A stretch of DNA of 64,000 nucleotides from Trichosporon coremiiforme (GCA_039545355.1 BCJJ01000010.1:319085-383084), one strand, 5' to 3'; positions 23,401-36,200 are shown, counted from the stretch's first letter. Made by a program: numbers and translations. Notes: generated by a model from the sequence alone, not told the origin.

Positions 23401-23933
23401 CGACCACGCGCTCGGATAGCTTCGACCTGGAGCGGAAGCAGTCCTCAGCCTCTGGGGGCAGCTACGCCTCCAACAGTCCGCATCTGCGCTCACCTTCTGG
23501 TCCGGGACACAGGCGGCAACCTTCCTCCCCCGCTCATCAGCGGCAGAATTCGTCTCAGGGCGGGGACAGGGAATGGGACGATGTCAAGCCGTACCTCAAT
23601 ACCCAATCCTCTGCCCTCGTGTCTAGCATCCAATCCCTCCTTGCGGCGATCAGGACGGGGGACCAAGGGCAAACCCTCAACCAACACTTGAGCGAGGTCA
23701 TCGCCATCTCCAGCAGCATAGTCGGAGTTACGCGGAACTGCATTCCCCTCTCTCTCAGGGTTCAGGGCGATGAGCTTCTGAGGGACCTCGTGGCCAACAC
23801 AAACAAACTGAGCGAGGCGCAGGAGACATCAAGAGGCGAGCAGTTTGATAAACAGACCCGACAGGAGATTGCGAACTACAGCTTTGGAGTTGCCAAGAGC
23901 TTGAAGGCGTTAATGAAGTTGGGGACTGAGTGA
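20462..23933 (+). CDS. SPA2: Polarisome scaffold protein Spa2
   Basis: Exons 20462-20801, 21077-21214 and 21469-23933 join in frame to 980 residues. Spa2 organises the polarisome (with Bni1, Bud6, Pea2) at sites of polarised growth. Two Spa2 homology repeats are visible: TRLQFLELSTDVYDELMRRL in exon 2 and LPKNRFKDLASDVFYELRRR at the start of exon 3. A long coiled coil follows (about residues 360-560). The C-terminal helical module from SALVSSIQSLLAAIRTGD to the end matches the conserved Spa2/GIT C-terminal region. The N-terminus and the stretch around residues 700-870 are Ser/Gly/Pro-rich and probably disordered. Introns of 275 and 254 nt are long for this window. The first SHD requires the exon 20801/21077 join. 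Confidence 0.9.
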
Positions 23934-24602
23934 GCCTCTTCTTCTGCCGACGAGCAGTAAGGCGCCGGGACTGAGCCGCTCGAGAGTATTGTCGGTGTCG
24001 CCTGACTCTGTGCTCCGCCACTTGCAGCTTCGCATCGCACGTCTCGCACCATCGCTGTGTTCCACTCGCACTCGCCACGGGTCGCAGTCTCGCTCCGTCC
24101 TGTATCGCCACGAACCGGCGCTCGCCACGGCTGGAGTCAACGAGTCAACGAGTTAGCGAAGGAGTAAGGCAAAACAACGGCCCAGACGTGTCAGCCCCTC
24201 TCCTCCCCTCCCCTTTCTTATAATTTCTCTTTCCTCTATAGCCATCGCAAAGTGTAACTGTACCAAGTTCCCGCCTAGTTTCGGTCCCTTCTTCGATTAT
24301 CTGTTCGGTTTTATGCACTTTTCTTGCTTTTGCCCTAGCCCTCACTCGCATTTCCAGTCATTCCCAGTCAAGGAGGTCACTGACGATATCGGATGTCTGA
24401 TGTGAGGTGGTCCTGGACTCGGGATGGAGTGGAGTGGTCGGCCGTGGGCAAGTTGCGTTCTGCGAGTGATGCTCTCCGACCCATGTCACCTGTGTCACCT
24501 GGCCGTCACCTGGCCGACAGTAGAGCTCATGAATGTCATAACCCCGACTAGGTACATATCTATAGTCTTGCTCTACTCGGGCAATGGTCATTCCGCTCGC
24601 GC
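23934..24602. other. Convergent 3' intergenic region
   Basis: 669 bp between the ends of SPA2 and YPP1. It should hold both 3' UTRs. No ORF, RNA gene or significant repeat is seen, apart from the small GTCACCTG repeat near 24485-24510. Confidence 0.55.
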
Positions 24603-27600
24603 TCACCACACGTCCAGCGCCTCACTCAACGGTCGACAAGCGCGACTCTGTTGCAACTCGAGCGCCCTCTTGAAGTACTCTCTCGCCTTCTCCGCCCGTC
24701 CCTGTTTCTCAGCAACCGAGCCCAGCAAATACCAAGCCTCGGCACAGTCCCACCCTTGATCCTGGACGAGCTGGTTCAGGAGACTGTTCGCATTGTCGTA
24801 GTCTCCCGCGTTGGCGTGCAACCTTGCAATGCACACGAGGGCGGCCGAGTAATCGGGGCGAAGGAGCAGGGCTTTCGTGTATGACGAGAGGGGACCATCC
24901 TGTACGCCTGTGGCGGCGGGGTTCGCGTTCCCGTTGCTCTGCAGGGGGGCTGAGGTTGGCGAAGTGGGAGAGACGGGGGAAGAGGGAGAGGTGGCGTTGG
25001 CGGGGGAGGTGGAGATAGCGTTGGACTGCCGCCTCTCGGCGTCCTGCAATGCACCCAGCTGGACCCAGATAGCAGGGTTGGCCGGATCGCCCGCCTCGGC
25101 CTCCTCGATCGCGACGAGGCACTGCTCGAGCTTGCCCGACCTTCTGAACGTCGCCGCGCTCTGCAGCCACAGATCAGCGAGCATACGCTCTTCGGCCGGC
25201 GTGCGGCCGCTCCGCTGCAGAGGGGGCGGTGGCGGCGGCGCAGCCCGGGCCTGACGGTAGTGATAGTGGCTGTGGATTGCCGTCGGCGCGATGGACAGCG
25301 ATGAAGCGGACGCGTTGCGTTCACTCAGCCCGTCGGCGGGTGTTCCCGAGGGTGTGCCCTTGCCCAGCTTGCTGTGGCCTCTAGCCACGGACGGTACGTG
25401 GAGGTGCTTCGGCAACAATGAACGCTTGTGTGCGCGCTTGTCTTCGTCAGACACGCCCACCGACTCGGCCGCACTGCTGTTAGGAGTGCCCGGCGTCGAG
25501 GCCCGGAGTTGCGGCGAGGGAGGTGAGACTTGCACGTCGTTCGGCGGGGTCAGAACATAACTGCCCCCGAGATCCATGGACGTGGGCCGGTCGCCTGTAC
25601 GAGAGGAAATCGTGCCGCCGGAAATGGACAGAACGGGGCCGAGACCGACACCAGGCGTGGCCTGAGATGTAGGTCGTAAGGGATCGGTGCGTGACGAGAA
25701 GAATTTGAACAGCTCCTGCTGCCGGACCAGCGCCGCATCGGGGCCATCGAGCTTCTCCACGATCGTGTTCAGAGTCATCCGCAGCTGCAGGATGGCACTG
25801 AGCCGCTCGTCCTTCCCTGGTCGCGCGTCCGGAATCACAGGCGTCGGCGTCAGGTCCCCGTTCGGCATGAGCAATGCGTGCTGCGCCTTCGCGGGCTGGC
25901 CGTCGTACGCCGTGTCGCCCTCGTCGGCGATGGCGGCCTCGTCGTCCGTTTCCCACAGCGACGCGCCCGTCTCGGCCGCCTTGCGCGCCGCCTGCCAGTC
26001 GCCTGTCGCTGTCATGAGCAGCGCCAACAGGTGCCAACACCGCACGGAGTTGGAGTCGAGCTCGAGCGCGTGCCGCACGCTCTGCAGCGCGGAGTCGATC
26101 TGCCGCGACTGCGCGTACGCATACGCCAGGTGGTAGTATGCCGAGACGGAATTCGGGTCCAGCACAGTGGCGGCTTTCAGGTGGTTGATCGCCTGGACTT
26201 GGAGCTCCTTCCGCTTCCCGCGCTCATTCATCGTCAGCGACGCCGTGCCGACCGCCTCGCTGCTGTTTGACATGCACAGCCGGATGATGCCCTTGACCTC
26301 CTCCGCCTTCGAGGTGACAAGGGGCCGCACCTTGCCGCGCTTCGTGACGTCGCTCGCGAGGGTTGCGTAGCGCCACGCGTTGGCCGCGTCGTGAAAGTGT
26401 CGCAGCAGCATGAGCGCACCCACGTTCAGGCCCTGCACGAACTCGTCGTCCGTGTCGACGTCGCCCTCCTCGGAGCGCACGACGCCGTTCAGGTCCTCCT
26501 TCGCGTCCTGGAACTCGTCGTGCGACAACTCGGACTCGAGCGCCTTGACCTCCTTCGTCACCTCTTCGTCTGTCTCGGTTGGATGCCGCTTCAGCGTGAG
26601 GGGATTGTCGGGATCCTCCGCCTCGCGCGCCTTCAGCACGAGCTGGACGTACAGCTCGAACACGCGCCGCGCCTCCTTCAGCTCGCCCGTGACCTCGAGC
26701 AGGCGCCCAAGGTTACGCAGCACGCTCTGTGACTGGTATGTGAGCGAGGTCGCCCACCAGAGGACGTTGACGGCGTCGCGCGCGAGCACCTGCGACAGCG
26801 CCGGGAACTGCGCCGCGCGGTTCGCAAAGCTGACGACGGCATTGTTGTACTCGCCCGCACGCGGGAAGGACGTCGTCTCGCTGAGCAGCCGCTGGCCCAA
26901 CCGCAGCGCCTCTGCCACCTCGCCGCGCCACATGACGCGCGCCGTCCGCGGCGGCGTGCTCCCGGCCAGCATGTATGGCTCGGGCGCCTGCTCGCCGGAG
27001 CTCGGGTAGCTCGTCTCGAGCGCGGTGACGTAGAGGTCGAGCATGCGCTGTCTCTCGCGCGCGCGGAAGTTGGGCGCCCAGTTAACCGACAGCGCATGGT
27101 ATGTCCGGAGGATACGCAGGGTGAGCGCGTTGTCGCCCGTGTGCGCGCACATGGCGGCGGAACGCGTGAGGGCGAGCGAGACCCAGCGGAGGATTTCGCG
27201 CTGCGACTCAAAGTTCGGGACCGCTGGCTTGGGTGCATTCCCGCTCGCGACGAGGTAGGTCGGCATGACGAGCGGCGAGACGCTCAGGCTCTCCGTCATC
27301 GCGACGGCGTCGAGGTACAACTGCACGGCGCGCTTCGGGTCTGGCCGCGGGCCCATCTCGCAGCACATACCCTGCAGGACGCGCGCGCGTATCCTCTCCG
27401 TGACGGCGGCGTCGCCGTCGACAGCCCCAAAATCGGGCTTGCTGTCCCACGCGAATCCGTCGAGCAGGTTGAGGGCGCCGTCAAAGTCCCCGAGGGCTAC
27501 GAGCGCGTACGCCGTCGTGAGAGCGACGGACGGCTGGTCCTTGCCCGGCGCGGTGCTGCGCTGCGCTTCGAGCACCTTGAGGGCTTGCCGGACATCGGGG

Positions 27601-28107
27601 GCGTGCTGCTGATCGACGACCCAGCCCCACACGCCGTGCGTCGCCCATGCGTCTGGCCCGGCACCGTCGGGGCCGTCGACATCGCCGTCGGACAGGTGCG
27701 CGGACGGCTTGGACTGGACATGGACATAGGAGGAAGAGGAGCCTGCGCCCGACACGCCTCCGCCGGATACGCCGCCGCTGGGCAGGACCGCCGTCTCCTG
27801 CGACTGCAGTTGCAGGCGCTCTTCCGGCGCATACGGGATCACGAACGAGCTCGAGAGGTACGACAGCGACACGTTCCGGATGGCGTGCACGAGTTCGGTG
27901 TCTGGGGTCAGTTGGAGAAAGGGAAGACAACTCACTTCCACCGGTGTGTTTGCCCCATTTGCGGATGAGCTCGGACCAGGACAGAGGGGAGCCGTTTGGA
28001 GTCGTGCCCGGGTTGGCGTCTGCCCAGGCGCCGCGGACAAGGGCTGCGCCGAGGCTGGCATGGTAGTGTGCGCCCTTTGGGGTGAGCGCGTTGAGAGCGG
28101 GGCCCAT
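24603..28107 (-). CDS. Ypp1/TTC7-type TPR protein of the PI4-kinase complex
   Basis: Exons 28107-27936 and 27901-24603, split by a 34-nt intron, give 1,156 residues. TTC7/Ypp1 bridges Efr3 to phosphatidylinositol 4-kinase Stt4 at the plasma membrane. The real N-terminus is MGPALNALTPKG with YHASLGAALVRGAWAD and SWSELIRKW; the frame that continues upstream of the intron without splicing is a false extension. TPR repeats are clear in the C-terminal half: AYYHLAYAYAQSRQIDSALQ, CWHLLALLMTATGDWQAARK, LWLQSAATFRRSGKLEQCLV and AWYLLGSVAEKQGRAEKARE. A Ser/Pro-rich insert of about 200 residues (around 25250-25700) separates two TPR blocks. The gene is divergent from ILV1. Confidence 0.85.
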
Positions 28108-28957
28108 GGCCAGGTGTTGCAGCCGTGGTGTGGTGTCGGTGAGTGTAAGAAGTTGAGTAAAGGTGAGCCGACGCCAGGATGCAATCAAATGTTGTCGATT
28201 CCGAAAGCACGTTGACGCCGCCGGTTGCAGCAGGCAGGTGCAACGTTGGTGGCCAGGCGGAATGGGTGGATGCGATGCGACAACAGAACACAGAGTTACG
28301 TAAGCTGACGCACTCGATCCAGGCGCGAGTTTGTCGTGGTTTCTGAAGCAGCTGTTCCATGTGTGCAGAAGCGGGGAATGCAATGGCGAAGGTGACCTCG
28401 ACGTGGGTGTACCCGAAGCAGGCAACATGCAGTGCATAGTAAGTGGCCAAGGACGACGCCTCGCCTCTGCAATGCTCTGATCCTCAGGTGAGGTCGGTCG
28501 CCGGGAAAGACGACTTGGAGATCGGCCAAAACCAGCCTGTCAGCGTTCACGGCTTGTCACTGTGGGTACCGAATGCTGCGTGACTTGGCTGCAATGCTGC
28601 AGCTCTCTCGAGCGGCAGCAGCAGTCCGCCTTCTGTCTGTCGGGTCGGCAAGCAACAAGCAGACCAGTAACGTGTACGATGTACGACTTGTGCATGCCCT
28701 CTTTCGTATCGCTGCGCGCGAGTGCGCCTTGATACGCCGGTCTCCTAGCTGAATGACCCGCCCGTGCCTAGGTCATACTGGCCGAGTCGAAAAGTCGTCC
28801 GCACCTGTCCTCCGCTCTTAGCCGGTATGTATCGTCTCCTGACCTGACGTGCAGCCCAACTTTACCGACTCACGACTTTTCCTTGCCTCACTTCACCTGA
28901 CATCCACACTTCCTCCAGTCCAACTACTCCAGACCAGAGGACACCAGAAGCAGCAGC
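28108..28957. other. Divergent promoter region of YPP1 and ILV1
   Basis: 850 bp between the two start codons. The stretch just before ILV1 is pyrimidine-rich. No other gene is supported. Confidence 0.55.
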
Positions 28958-30958
28958 ATGTCCAACCCCGTCGCCATCCCGCCGCGCGAGCGCAGTGGCT
29001 CGGCGTCTCTCTCGTCTGCGCGCCGCCCGAGCTCGCTCTCCCGCTCCCCCGTCACGGCCACGACTATCGAGTACGCCTCGACTGCCCCGCAGGCCTCGAC
29101 CGCCCACGCCGAGGACAAGGACGAGGACGTCCCTGCGCACCTGTACAACAAGTTGCCGAAGCAGTACCTCGAGAAGGGAAAGAGCGGGCAGGACGTCCCG
29201 GACTACCTCCGCATGATCCTCATGTGTAAGTCGGCTCGAGGAGAGGCGCGTAGCGCCGATCACCTCACACGACAACTGCCCCTTTTCACACACTCCATTC
29301 AGAGCAAGACGCTTGGGAGGATGGGGGGAGGCATGGGCAGCCTCGGGAATGATGGCATGAGCTAACTCCACAGCCAAGGTGTACACGGCCCCGCTGAACC
29401 TGCAGGAAACTCCCCTCACGCACGCGGTGAACCTCTCGAAGCGGATGGGGTGCGAGATCTGGCTGAAGCGCGAGGACCTTCACCCCGTGTTCAGTTTCAA
29501 GATCCGCGGCGCGTACAACATGATGGCCTCTCTGAGTGCCGAGGACAAGGCTCGCGGCGTGGTCACTTGCTCCGCTGGAAACCATGCTCAAGGCGTCGCG
29601 CTCAGCGGTAAGGCGCTCGGTATCCCCGCGACGGTGGTCATGCCCCTGTCCACGCCCTCCATTAAAGTCAACAACGTGCGCCGCCTGGGCGGCAACGTGG
29701 TCCTGCACGGGCAGGACTTTGACGCAGCCAAGGCCGAATGCCTTCGCCTCGAGAAGGAGAAGGGCCTCACGTTCATTCCGCCATACGACGACCCGTACGT
29801 TGTCGCCGGACAGGGTACCATCGCGATGGAGATCTGCCGACAGGTCGCGGACCCGGACGCTCTGGACGGTGTCTTCGGCGCGATCGGCGGCGGAGGGCTC
29901 TGTGCCGGTATTGCCGCTTACATGAAGCGCGTCGCGCCCAAGACGGCAGTGTACGGTGTCGAGACGGTGGACGGGGACGCGATGGACAAGTCGCTCAAGG
30001 CCGGGCACCGCGTGGTCCTGCCTGACGTCGGACCTTTCGCTGATGGAACGGCGGTGCGCTTGGTCGGAGAGGAACCGTTCAGAGTGTGCAGGGAGCTGCT
30101 CGACGGCGTGGTCATCGTCGACAACGACGAGATCTGTGCAGCCATCAAGGATGTTTTCGAAGGTACGTGACACAACTGTCTGAGCTATGCTGATGAACAG
30201 AAACCCGCTCGATCCCCGAGCCCTCCGGCGCGCTCGCGCTCGCGGGCCTGAAAGCGCACATCATCCGGAACAACCTGCAAGGCAGTGGCAAGCGTTTCGT
30301 CGCAGTCGTGAGCGGGGGGAACATGAACTTCAGTCGACTCCGCTTCGTCGCCGAACGCGCCGAGATCGGTGAGGGCCGCGAAGTCCTCATGGCCTTCAAG
30401 GTGCCCGAGCGTCCCGGATCGTTCGTGAAGTTGCACAACATTCTCGTCCCTCGTGCCGTCACCGAGTTCAGCTACCGATACTCGGAGCCAGAGCATGGCT
30501 GGATCATTTGTTCGTTCTACCTCGTGTCCAAGAGTGGGCCTGAGGGTGGCATCAGTCCTGCCGACCGTCAAAAGGAGATTGCCGACATCGTGGGCCAGCT
30601 GAAGCAGTTGGGTATTGAAAGCTTGGACCTGAGCGAGAACGAGTTCGCCAAGTCCCATATCCGCCATCTTGTAGGAGGAAGGAGCCAAGTCCAGAACGAG
30701 AGGATATTCCGGTTCGAGTTCCCCGAGCGTCCTGGAGCCCTTTCCCGATTCTTGGGCTCGCTCACGCCCGGCTGGAACATCTCCCTGTTCCATTATCGCA
30801 ACCACGGCGCTGATGTCGGCAAGGTGCTTGTTGGGCTGCAGCCGCCGCCGAATGGGGACGCGGACCACTCCCAGCTCGACGCTTTCTTGGAGGAACTCGG
30901 ATACCCCGTTGTTGAGGAGACACAGAATGGGGCGTACAAGATGTTCCTGTGCGCGTGA
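28958..30958 (+). CDS. ILV1: Threonine dehydratase, biosynthetic
   Basis: PLP-dependent deamination of threonine to 2-oxobutanoate, first step of isoleucine synthesis, in mitochondria. Exons 28958-29225, 29374-30162 and 30201-30958 encode 604 residues. The N-terminal ~60 residues are Ser/Arg/Ala-rich with few acids, a plausible mitochondrial presequence. The Schiff-base lysine lies in [12 protein letters not shown], a substrate loop in [13 protein letters not shown], and the phosphate-binding glycine loop in [11 protein letters not shown]. Two ACT-like regulatory domains follow ([18 protein letters not shown] and [18 protein letters not shown]), so allosteric control by isoleucine is expected from the family. 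The 148-nt first intron interrupts codon S (T|CC). Confidence 0.95.
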
Positions 30959-31618
30959 GTCTGGGATTCACTGCCAGCGAGCGTAGCGAGCGCGCAGCCG
31001 CGTAAGCCAGCCAGGATGCAGCAGGGACGGAGGAGAAGAAAGACTAGCAGAGTAGCATCGCGCCTCAGGCGCATAGATAGGACACAACAAAAGTACATAG
31101 ACACTTCTTGATATGACAAGTTAAGTTTAAGCTAAGCATGAGGACACTGCCGACACTGACACTCACCCATGACACACAGCACCTCCGAGCACAGCCCAGC
31201 GCAGTCCAGACCGCAGCGATCTGCATACCTCACACTGAATGCAACAATGGCGGGCGATAATTGACTCGGCCAGGAATAGCCCTGGCTCTCGTCAGCGATC
31301 ACACCTGCAATGTTCTCACGACATGACTACAGGTACATTAAGGGCCGTGATAAGCATAAGGAGTGACCCCGAATCAAGTCATTACGCAATCAATGCATAA
31401 CTGCTACCGACTAGCTCATAATCGTCAGTTGTATAGGATACTATGGTACACCCGCACCAGGCAGGTGAGGTTGGGTTCGGAAGAGGTTGGTTCAACATAT
31501 AGGTTTGGGGGGGGGGTATGGATTGTCCGGTATTTGTCTCTATTGGGTTCGCCTACTAATCGTACACCTGTCATCGGGAGATTCGGCCAGTTACAGGCCG
31601 GTCAGACAGAGTCCGAGC
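30959..31618. other. Convergent 3' intergenic region
   Basis: 660 bp between ILV1 and the GH16 gene, presumably 3' UTRs. It includes a G-run at about 31506-31516. No gene is seen. Confidence 0.55.
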
Positions 31619-33271
31619 TTAGTAGATGTTGGTAGAGTTGTAGTACGTGACCGAGACAACCTCCCAGTACGCGTCCTTGAACGACGCGCCCTCATTGGCG
31701 ACATACTCGGAGCAGGTCGCGTAGCCAGTCTTGGCGCGGCACGACGACCACGCGCCCTCCGAGCCGGCCCAGTCACCGCACAGCGTCGTGTCGAAAATGT
31801 TGAAATTGTCGTAAAACGCCTCGTACGGTGAACACGACGTCGTGGGGAAGTTGGCGACAGGCGTGCCCCAGTTATCAGGGTTCGGCGAGCCGTCCTTGAT
31901 GTCCTGGGGAATGTCGGAACGCTTGAAGAAGTAGACCTGGATGGCGTAGTCGGCCCAGACAAGGGCGTAGACGCCACCGTTCGCGTTGTTGAACGACTCG
32001 CCATACGAAGCGTCGCTCGTCTGGTCGAGGACACCACATCCCTGGTTGAACGTCGCGGCCGAGCCACAGTTGAATGCGTCAAAGTCGCCGTTGCCGCGGT
32101 GGAGGACACCCTTCTGGCCGCTCTCAAAGTCGTTGGGCATCTGGCAACCGGGGCCAGTGTGCAGCGAGACCTGGTTCTGGGTGTTGTCGTTGACTCCCTC
32201 CAGAATGTCAATCTCGCCTCCGTGGGGCCAGTTCGGGCCGTTCTGCCACCACGCGGGCCAGGTACCGCATCCCGTAGGCATGTGGACAGCGTCCATGAGA
32301 ACCATGCCACCGGTGAAGACGCGCGTGCCATGGATACGAACAGACTTGCGCTGACCCTTCTCCCGGTAAGGAGTCGTGTCGACCTTCATGACGGCGTTGC
32401 CGCGCTCGTTGATGGAGACGAGACCGTCGTTCCAAGCAGTGCCGGCGTCAACGTAGTGAACATCGCCATGGGTCGGGTCGTCAAAGCTCCAGAACCACCA
32501 GTGCTCCGGGTCGAAGAACTCGTTGCCGGCAATCTTGGTGACGAGCTGCCACTGCGAAGTGGACTCGGGCGGGTTGCCCGAAGAAGTTGTCGTAGCAGAC
32601 GATGAAGACCACTCGCCCCATCCGGACGAGGAAGACGAGGCGGAAGGAGTGGGGGTGGCGGATGCATGAAGGCAGTCCCAGTCCCATTCGGCACACGACG
32701 AGGTAGCCGACGCAGTCGGGGTAGCGGATGAAGCGTGATGGCAGTCCCAGTCCCACTCGGCGCAGGACGAGGAAGACGACGCCGTGGCGGTCTCAGACGA
32801 GGCAGTCCACCAGGGAGTCGTCTGTGTAGTCCACCAAACCGTAGTCGATGACGAAGAAGAGCTGGAGGATGAGTCAGTCGGCTTGGACCAGTCGTCCGTC
32901 TTGGTAGTCTTGGTCGGCTTGTCATCGCCGTCATCGTCTCCGTTGTCTCCGTCATCCCAGCCTCCATCATCATCGCCGTCGTCGTCGCCACCGTCTTGGC
33001 CGCCGGTGGGCTTCGGCTCCCAGTGGGGTCGCGTCTTAGGGTTCCACGGCTTGTGCTGGTGCTCCTTGCCTCCGTTGTCAACCCCGGTAGAGTTGCCACA
33101 GTTGGTGGAGTCACCGCCACGGCGAACGACTCGTCGCACCAGGCGACGGTTGCCCGCGGGAACGGCACGCCCGGCGACCTTAATGTCTGCGCGGTTGTCG
33201 AGAGGAACCGACACAGATTCGACGACCGGCGCCAAAAGCAGCGGCAAAACTGCCAGGAGAGTGATGTACAT
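31619..33271 (-). CDS. Secreted glycoside hydrolase family 16 enzyme
   Basis: Single exon, 550 residues. The signal peptide is at about 1-19 (MYITLLAVLPLLLAPVVES), followed by a dibasic-rich propeptide-like segment (RRLVRRVVRRGG). A linker holds an Asp/Gly tract (GGDDDGDDDGG), a Ser run and two copies of CAEWDWDC. The catalytic domain spans about 245-530. It carries the GH16 active site GGEIDILEGVN (ExDxxE: nucleophile and acid/base glutamates) after GTWPAWWQNGPNWPHG, and C-terminal Cys/Trp-rich strands. Members hydrolyse or remodel beta-1,3 (and beta-1,3/1,4) glucans; substrate here is not decidable. No GPI-type hydrophobic tail is present, so it is probably secreted or wall-bound through the linker. 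Confidence 0.9.
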   Translation of the reverse strand: MYITLLAVLPLLLAPVVESVSVPLDNRADIKVAGRAVPAGNRRLVRRVVRRGGDSTNCGNSTGVDNGGKEHQHKPWNPKTRPHWEPKPTGGQDGGDDDGDDDGGWDDGDNGDDDGDDKPTKTTKTDDWSKPTDSSSSSSSSSTTVWWTTQTTPWWTASSETATASSSSSCAEWDWDCHHASSATPTASATSSCAEWDWDCLHASATPTPSASSSSSGWGEWSSSSATTTSSGNPPESTSQWQLVTKIAGNEFFDPEHWWFWSFDDPTHGDVHYVDAGTAWNDGLVSINERGNAVMKVDTTPYREKGQRKSVRIHGTRVFTGGMVLMDAVHMPTGCGTWPAWWQNGPNWPHGGEIDILEGVNDNTQNQVSLHTGPGCQMPNDFESGQKGVLHRGNGDFDAFNCGSAATFNQGCGVLDQTSDASYGESFNNANGGVYALVWADYAIQVYFFKRSDIPQDIKDGSPNPDNWGTPVANFPTTSCSPYEAFYDNFNIFDTTLCGDWAGSEGAWSSCRAKTGYATCSEYVANEGASFKDAYWEVVSVTYYNSTNIY

Positions 33272-36200
33272 GTTGAGAAGAATGAGCTTGATGGTAGCGA
33301 AAGGGGGTTAACTAAGGGGTGGACGTGCGACTAGCGCTGTTCGACCTGCGAGTGTCCAAGTTGGCGAAGACGAGCCAGCGTCTTCGGTCTGTAGGCAGCA
33401 AGACAAGACAACAAGTGCGAAGAGATCGTCAGAACAAAAAGAGAGGCGGAGAATGCGGTCGGGTGGGTGGATGGGTGAGATCGATGAGGGTTGGATTAAG
33501 GCCGTTGGCCGGATGCAAGCCGCCGTTAGATCGAGCATGGTGAGATACGTTGACCGTTAAGAGGGATGCAACGCAGTGAATGCCAAGAGGGAGGATGATC
33601 GCACGGATGGCGGTGAGCGCAGTTGGATGAACGAGGCGCAAGCGTTCACAGTAAGGCGTCACAAGCGTTTGTGCGATCGTATGGTGGATGCGATGGGCGG
33701 ATGCACCGAAGAGACACAGAGGAAGGCACAGACAGGGCACGGACGATAATGCAAGAGGACAAAGAAAGAGTGTGCGTCAGCGTCATGTTCACTTCATGAT
33801 CTGCAGGGGCCGGGCGTCGTGCGGTCGTGCAGACCGTGCGGATTGCCATTGTCGACGGTCGACAACCGGGTAGTTACTCACAAGAGGGGGTGGTTGGGGG
33901 TGGTGGATGAGTGGTGGAGAAAGAAAAAGAGAAATGGACCTAACCATGTTATGATATGTGCGGTGCAGTGCCGTGTCGGTGTGTCGGTGGGGGGCGAGTG
34001 AGCAGCATCTAAGCTATGGTGGCAAGCACATCCCTGGCCAGAGTGGCCAGGCTGGCTGGCGGGCTGGCTGGCTGGCTGGGATGAATGGTGCAGATTGCAG
34101 TGGCTTGTGGCCAAGAGTACACTAACCAAGATATTTCAGGGGATCTTTGGCTGCTGCCCTGATCAGCTTGGCCACTGGTACGCTGGCTAAGGTGGACGGC
34201 AGAGAAGACGAGGGGGAAGGAAGAGGGGCATACGGCAATTGCTCTCCAGGGTGGAGGAGGGCGGCACACCCCAGGGTCCAAGGAAAAAAAATCAAGCGCG
34301 TAGCGTCTGCGTCTGCAGCACCCCCTATACCCACCAAGACCGCTGACTCGGAACTAGCTCGAACCAGTCAACACGCAGCCGCTCCACTGCTGTACTGCGT
34401 GCAAGAGACGTGCGTACCTCTCGATTAAAAGTTAATTGAGTTAAGCAGTGTGCAGAGCTTGATTAATGTCCGGTTCTCACTGTACATCTCTGCACATCAC
34501 CATGCAGCATCTGTGAGCAGTCGTTTGTTTTTGTCTGTGTGTCGACACCACCGCCGTAACTACGGTCAACCTCGGCTCGGGGCAGGTCACGCAAGGCTTT
34601 CCCTCCTGTCGTTGCGGGCGGAGGGGCAGCGCGGGCAGTATACTCCGGCTTTGCTGCGCTGCATACGCTGGGAAGCCCTGCGGCGGTAAAGCAGCACGAG
34701 AGCTGCGGCGCACGCAACCTGCGAAATCGATTCCGACTTGTCCCAACCGGTGGGCATTCCAGGTCCCGAGTTGATGAGAGTCTCAGGGCTTTGGGGATTT
34801 ACGCAAGCCAACCAGAATCCAGCGTCGTAATGGCTGACCGTGCCATTCAATGTTGATGAGCTGCTTTCCCTGGAGCCTGTGTTCTTAGTCTAACAGCCAA
34901 CATGTTCGTCTGCGCACTGGGCGATGCTGCAGGCTCTTTGCAGGGAGACAGCAGAAGACACGGAGACTTGCTTCCGACCGCCTGCCACGCCCCTCACGTT
35001 CTTTCGGCAAGATTCCTTGGCTCATCGGGAGAGAAGAGTGTGAAACAGCAGGCTGGCAGACACAATGACAGTTGTCCTTGGGAACGTGAGTGCTTCGGCA
35101 CTTGGGACCGGTGGTGTAAGACAAGGACGTACGCCGTCATTACGCGTTGTCTGAGCACCTTCCGGTGCCAAGAACCCAAGAGTGCACTACTGACGACCCC
35201 CCAGGCGCACCACGTCGAATGCTGAGCCCACCCAAGCAAGGCTCAAGACACTGCGCCGAGACCGCCGTTGCAGCCGCCGTGAACGTTAGTCACCGCAATG
35301 CCACGAGGCTAAGTAGCCGCCTGTTCGCAGCATATTCGGCCGGGGAATAAATCGCGCATCTTCAGCCCTGAACTGGAATCGAAGGCAAAAAGGCATGCGT
35401 TCTTGTACTCGGCGCAGCTCGGCAATGCCAACAAGCTGTATACGAGAAGATCGGCCGACTTGCCATACAGCGTCTCTGACTCCGAGGTTGTCTTATTGTC
35501 ATGTTCTTGCCCGACATTGAGTCCCTTGCCCCTGTCTTGGGCGGTCACTCTACTCGGGCGATGGTAACGATATTGATTACCTCTGCGTCATAGAACCGCA
35601 GAACATGTCACGCAGAACGCGGACCAGAGTCGCAGAATGTTACAGCATCTTCCTGCGCACGGGAGTCGCTCCACTTGTGCCGCAGACCACATCCGCTGCA
35701 GGAATAAGGTGGCCAAACGCGCACGTACGCGCGCGTGATGCCGTATTGCCAGGCCCAGTTGACGTCCCGGTCAGGTCCTGGGCGAGGTCCCCGATGTTTG
35801 TGTGCTCTAGGAACGGAGGCTCCAAGAAACGGTGTGCATCCGAGATACTCCCCGAATCTCCATCCCTGGGAAGCATCAAAAGAGGAGCTTTGGATAAGCT
35901 CAGCACGCAAGCGGAGTCGGAGGCAGTCTCCATTTGTTTGTTCCTCTGCATCTGGGAAAAGCAGTCGCGTCTTGGTACCTTGCTTTCGTCTTGGCAGGAC
36001 TCTTAGCAAGTGGAGAGAGGGCAGGTGCAGGGCAATGCCAATTCACGTGCATCGAAGCTCGGAGCATCGTCATCCACTGTCTCCACTGTTGAGGGCGGTG
36101 TAGCGACCAGCCACCGATCTCCCTTCTCCAGCTACGATTTCTCCTGTTCTAGGAAAGATATCGGGCCGGGAATAACCACCGGAGGCGTGTTTGTGCGCAT

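Noticed and set aside
31506..31516. G-run as telomeric or switch signal
   Set aside because: Isolated homopolymer without repeat periodicity; probably a simple-sequence tract in the 3' UTR region.
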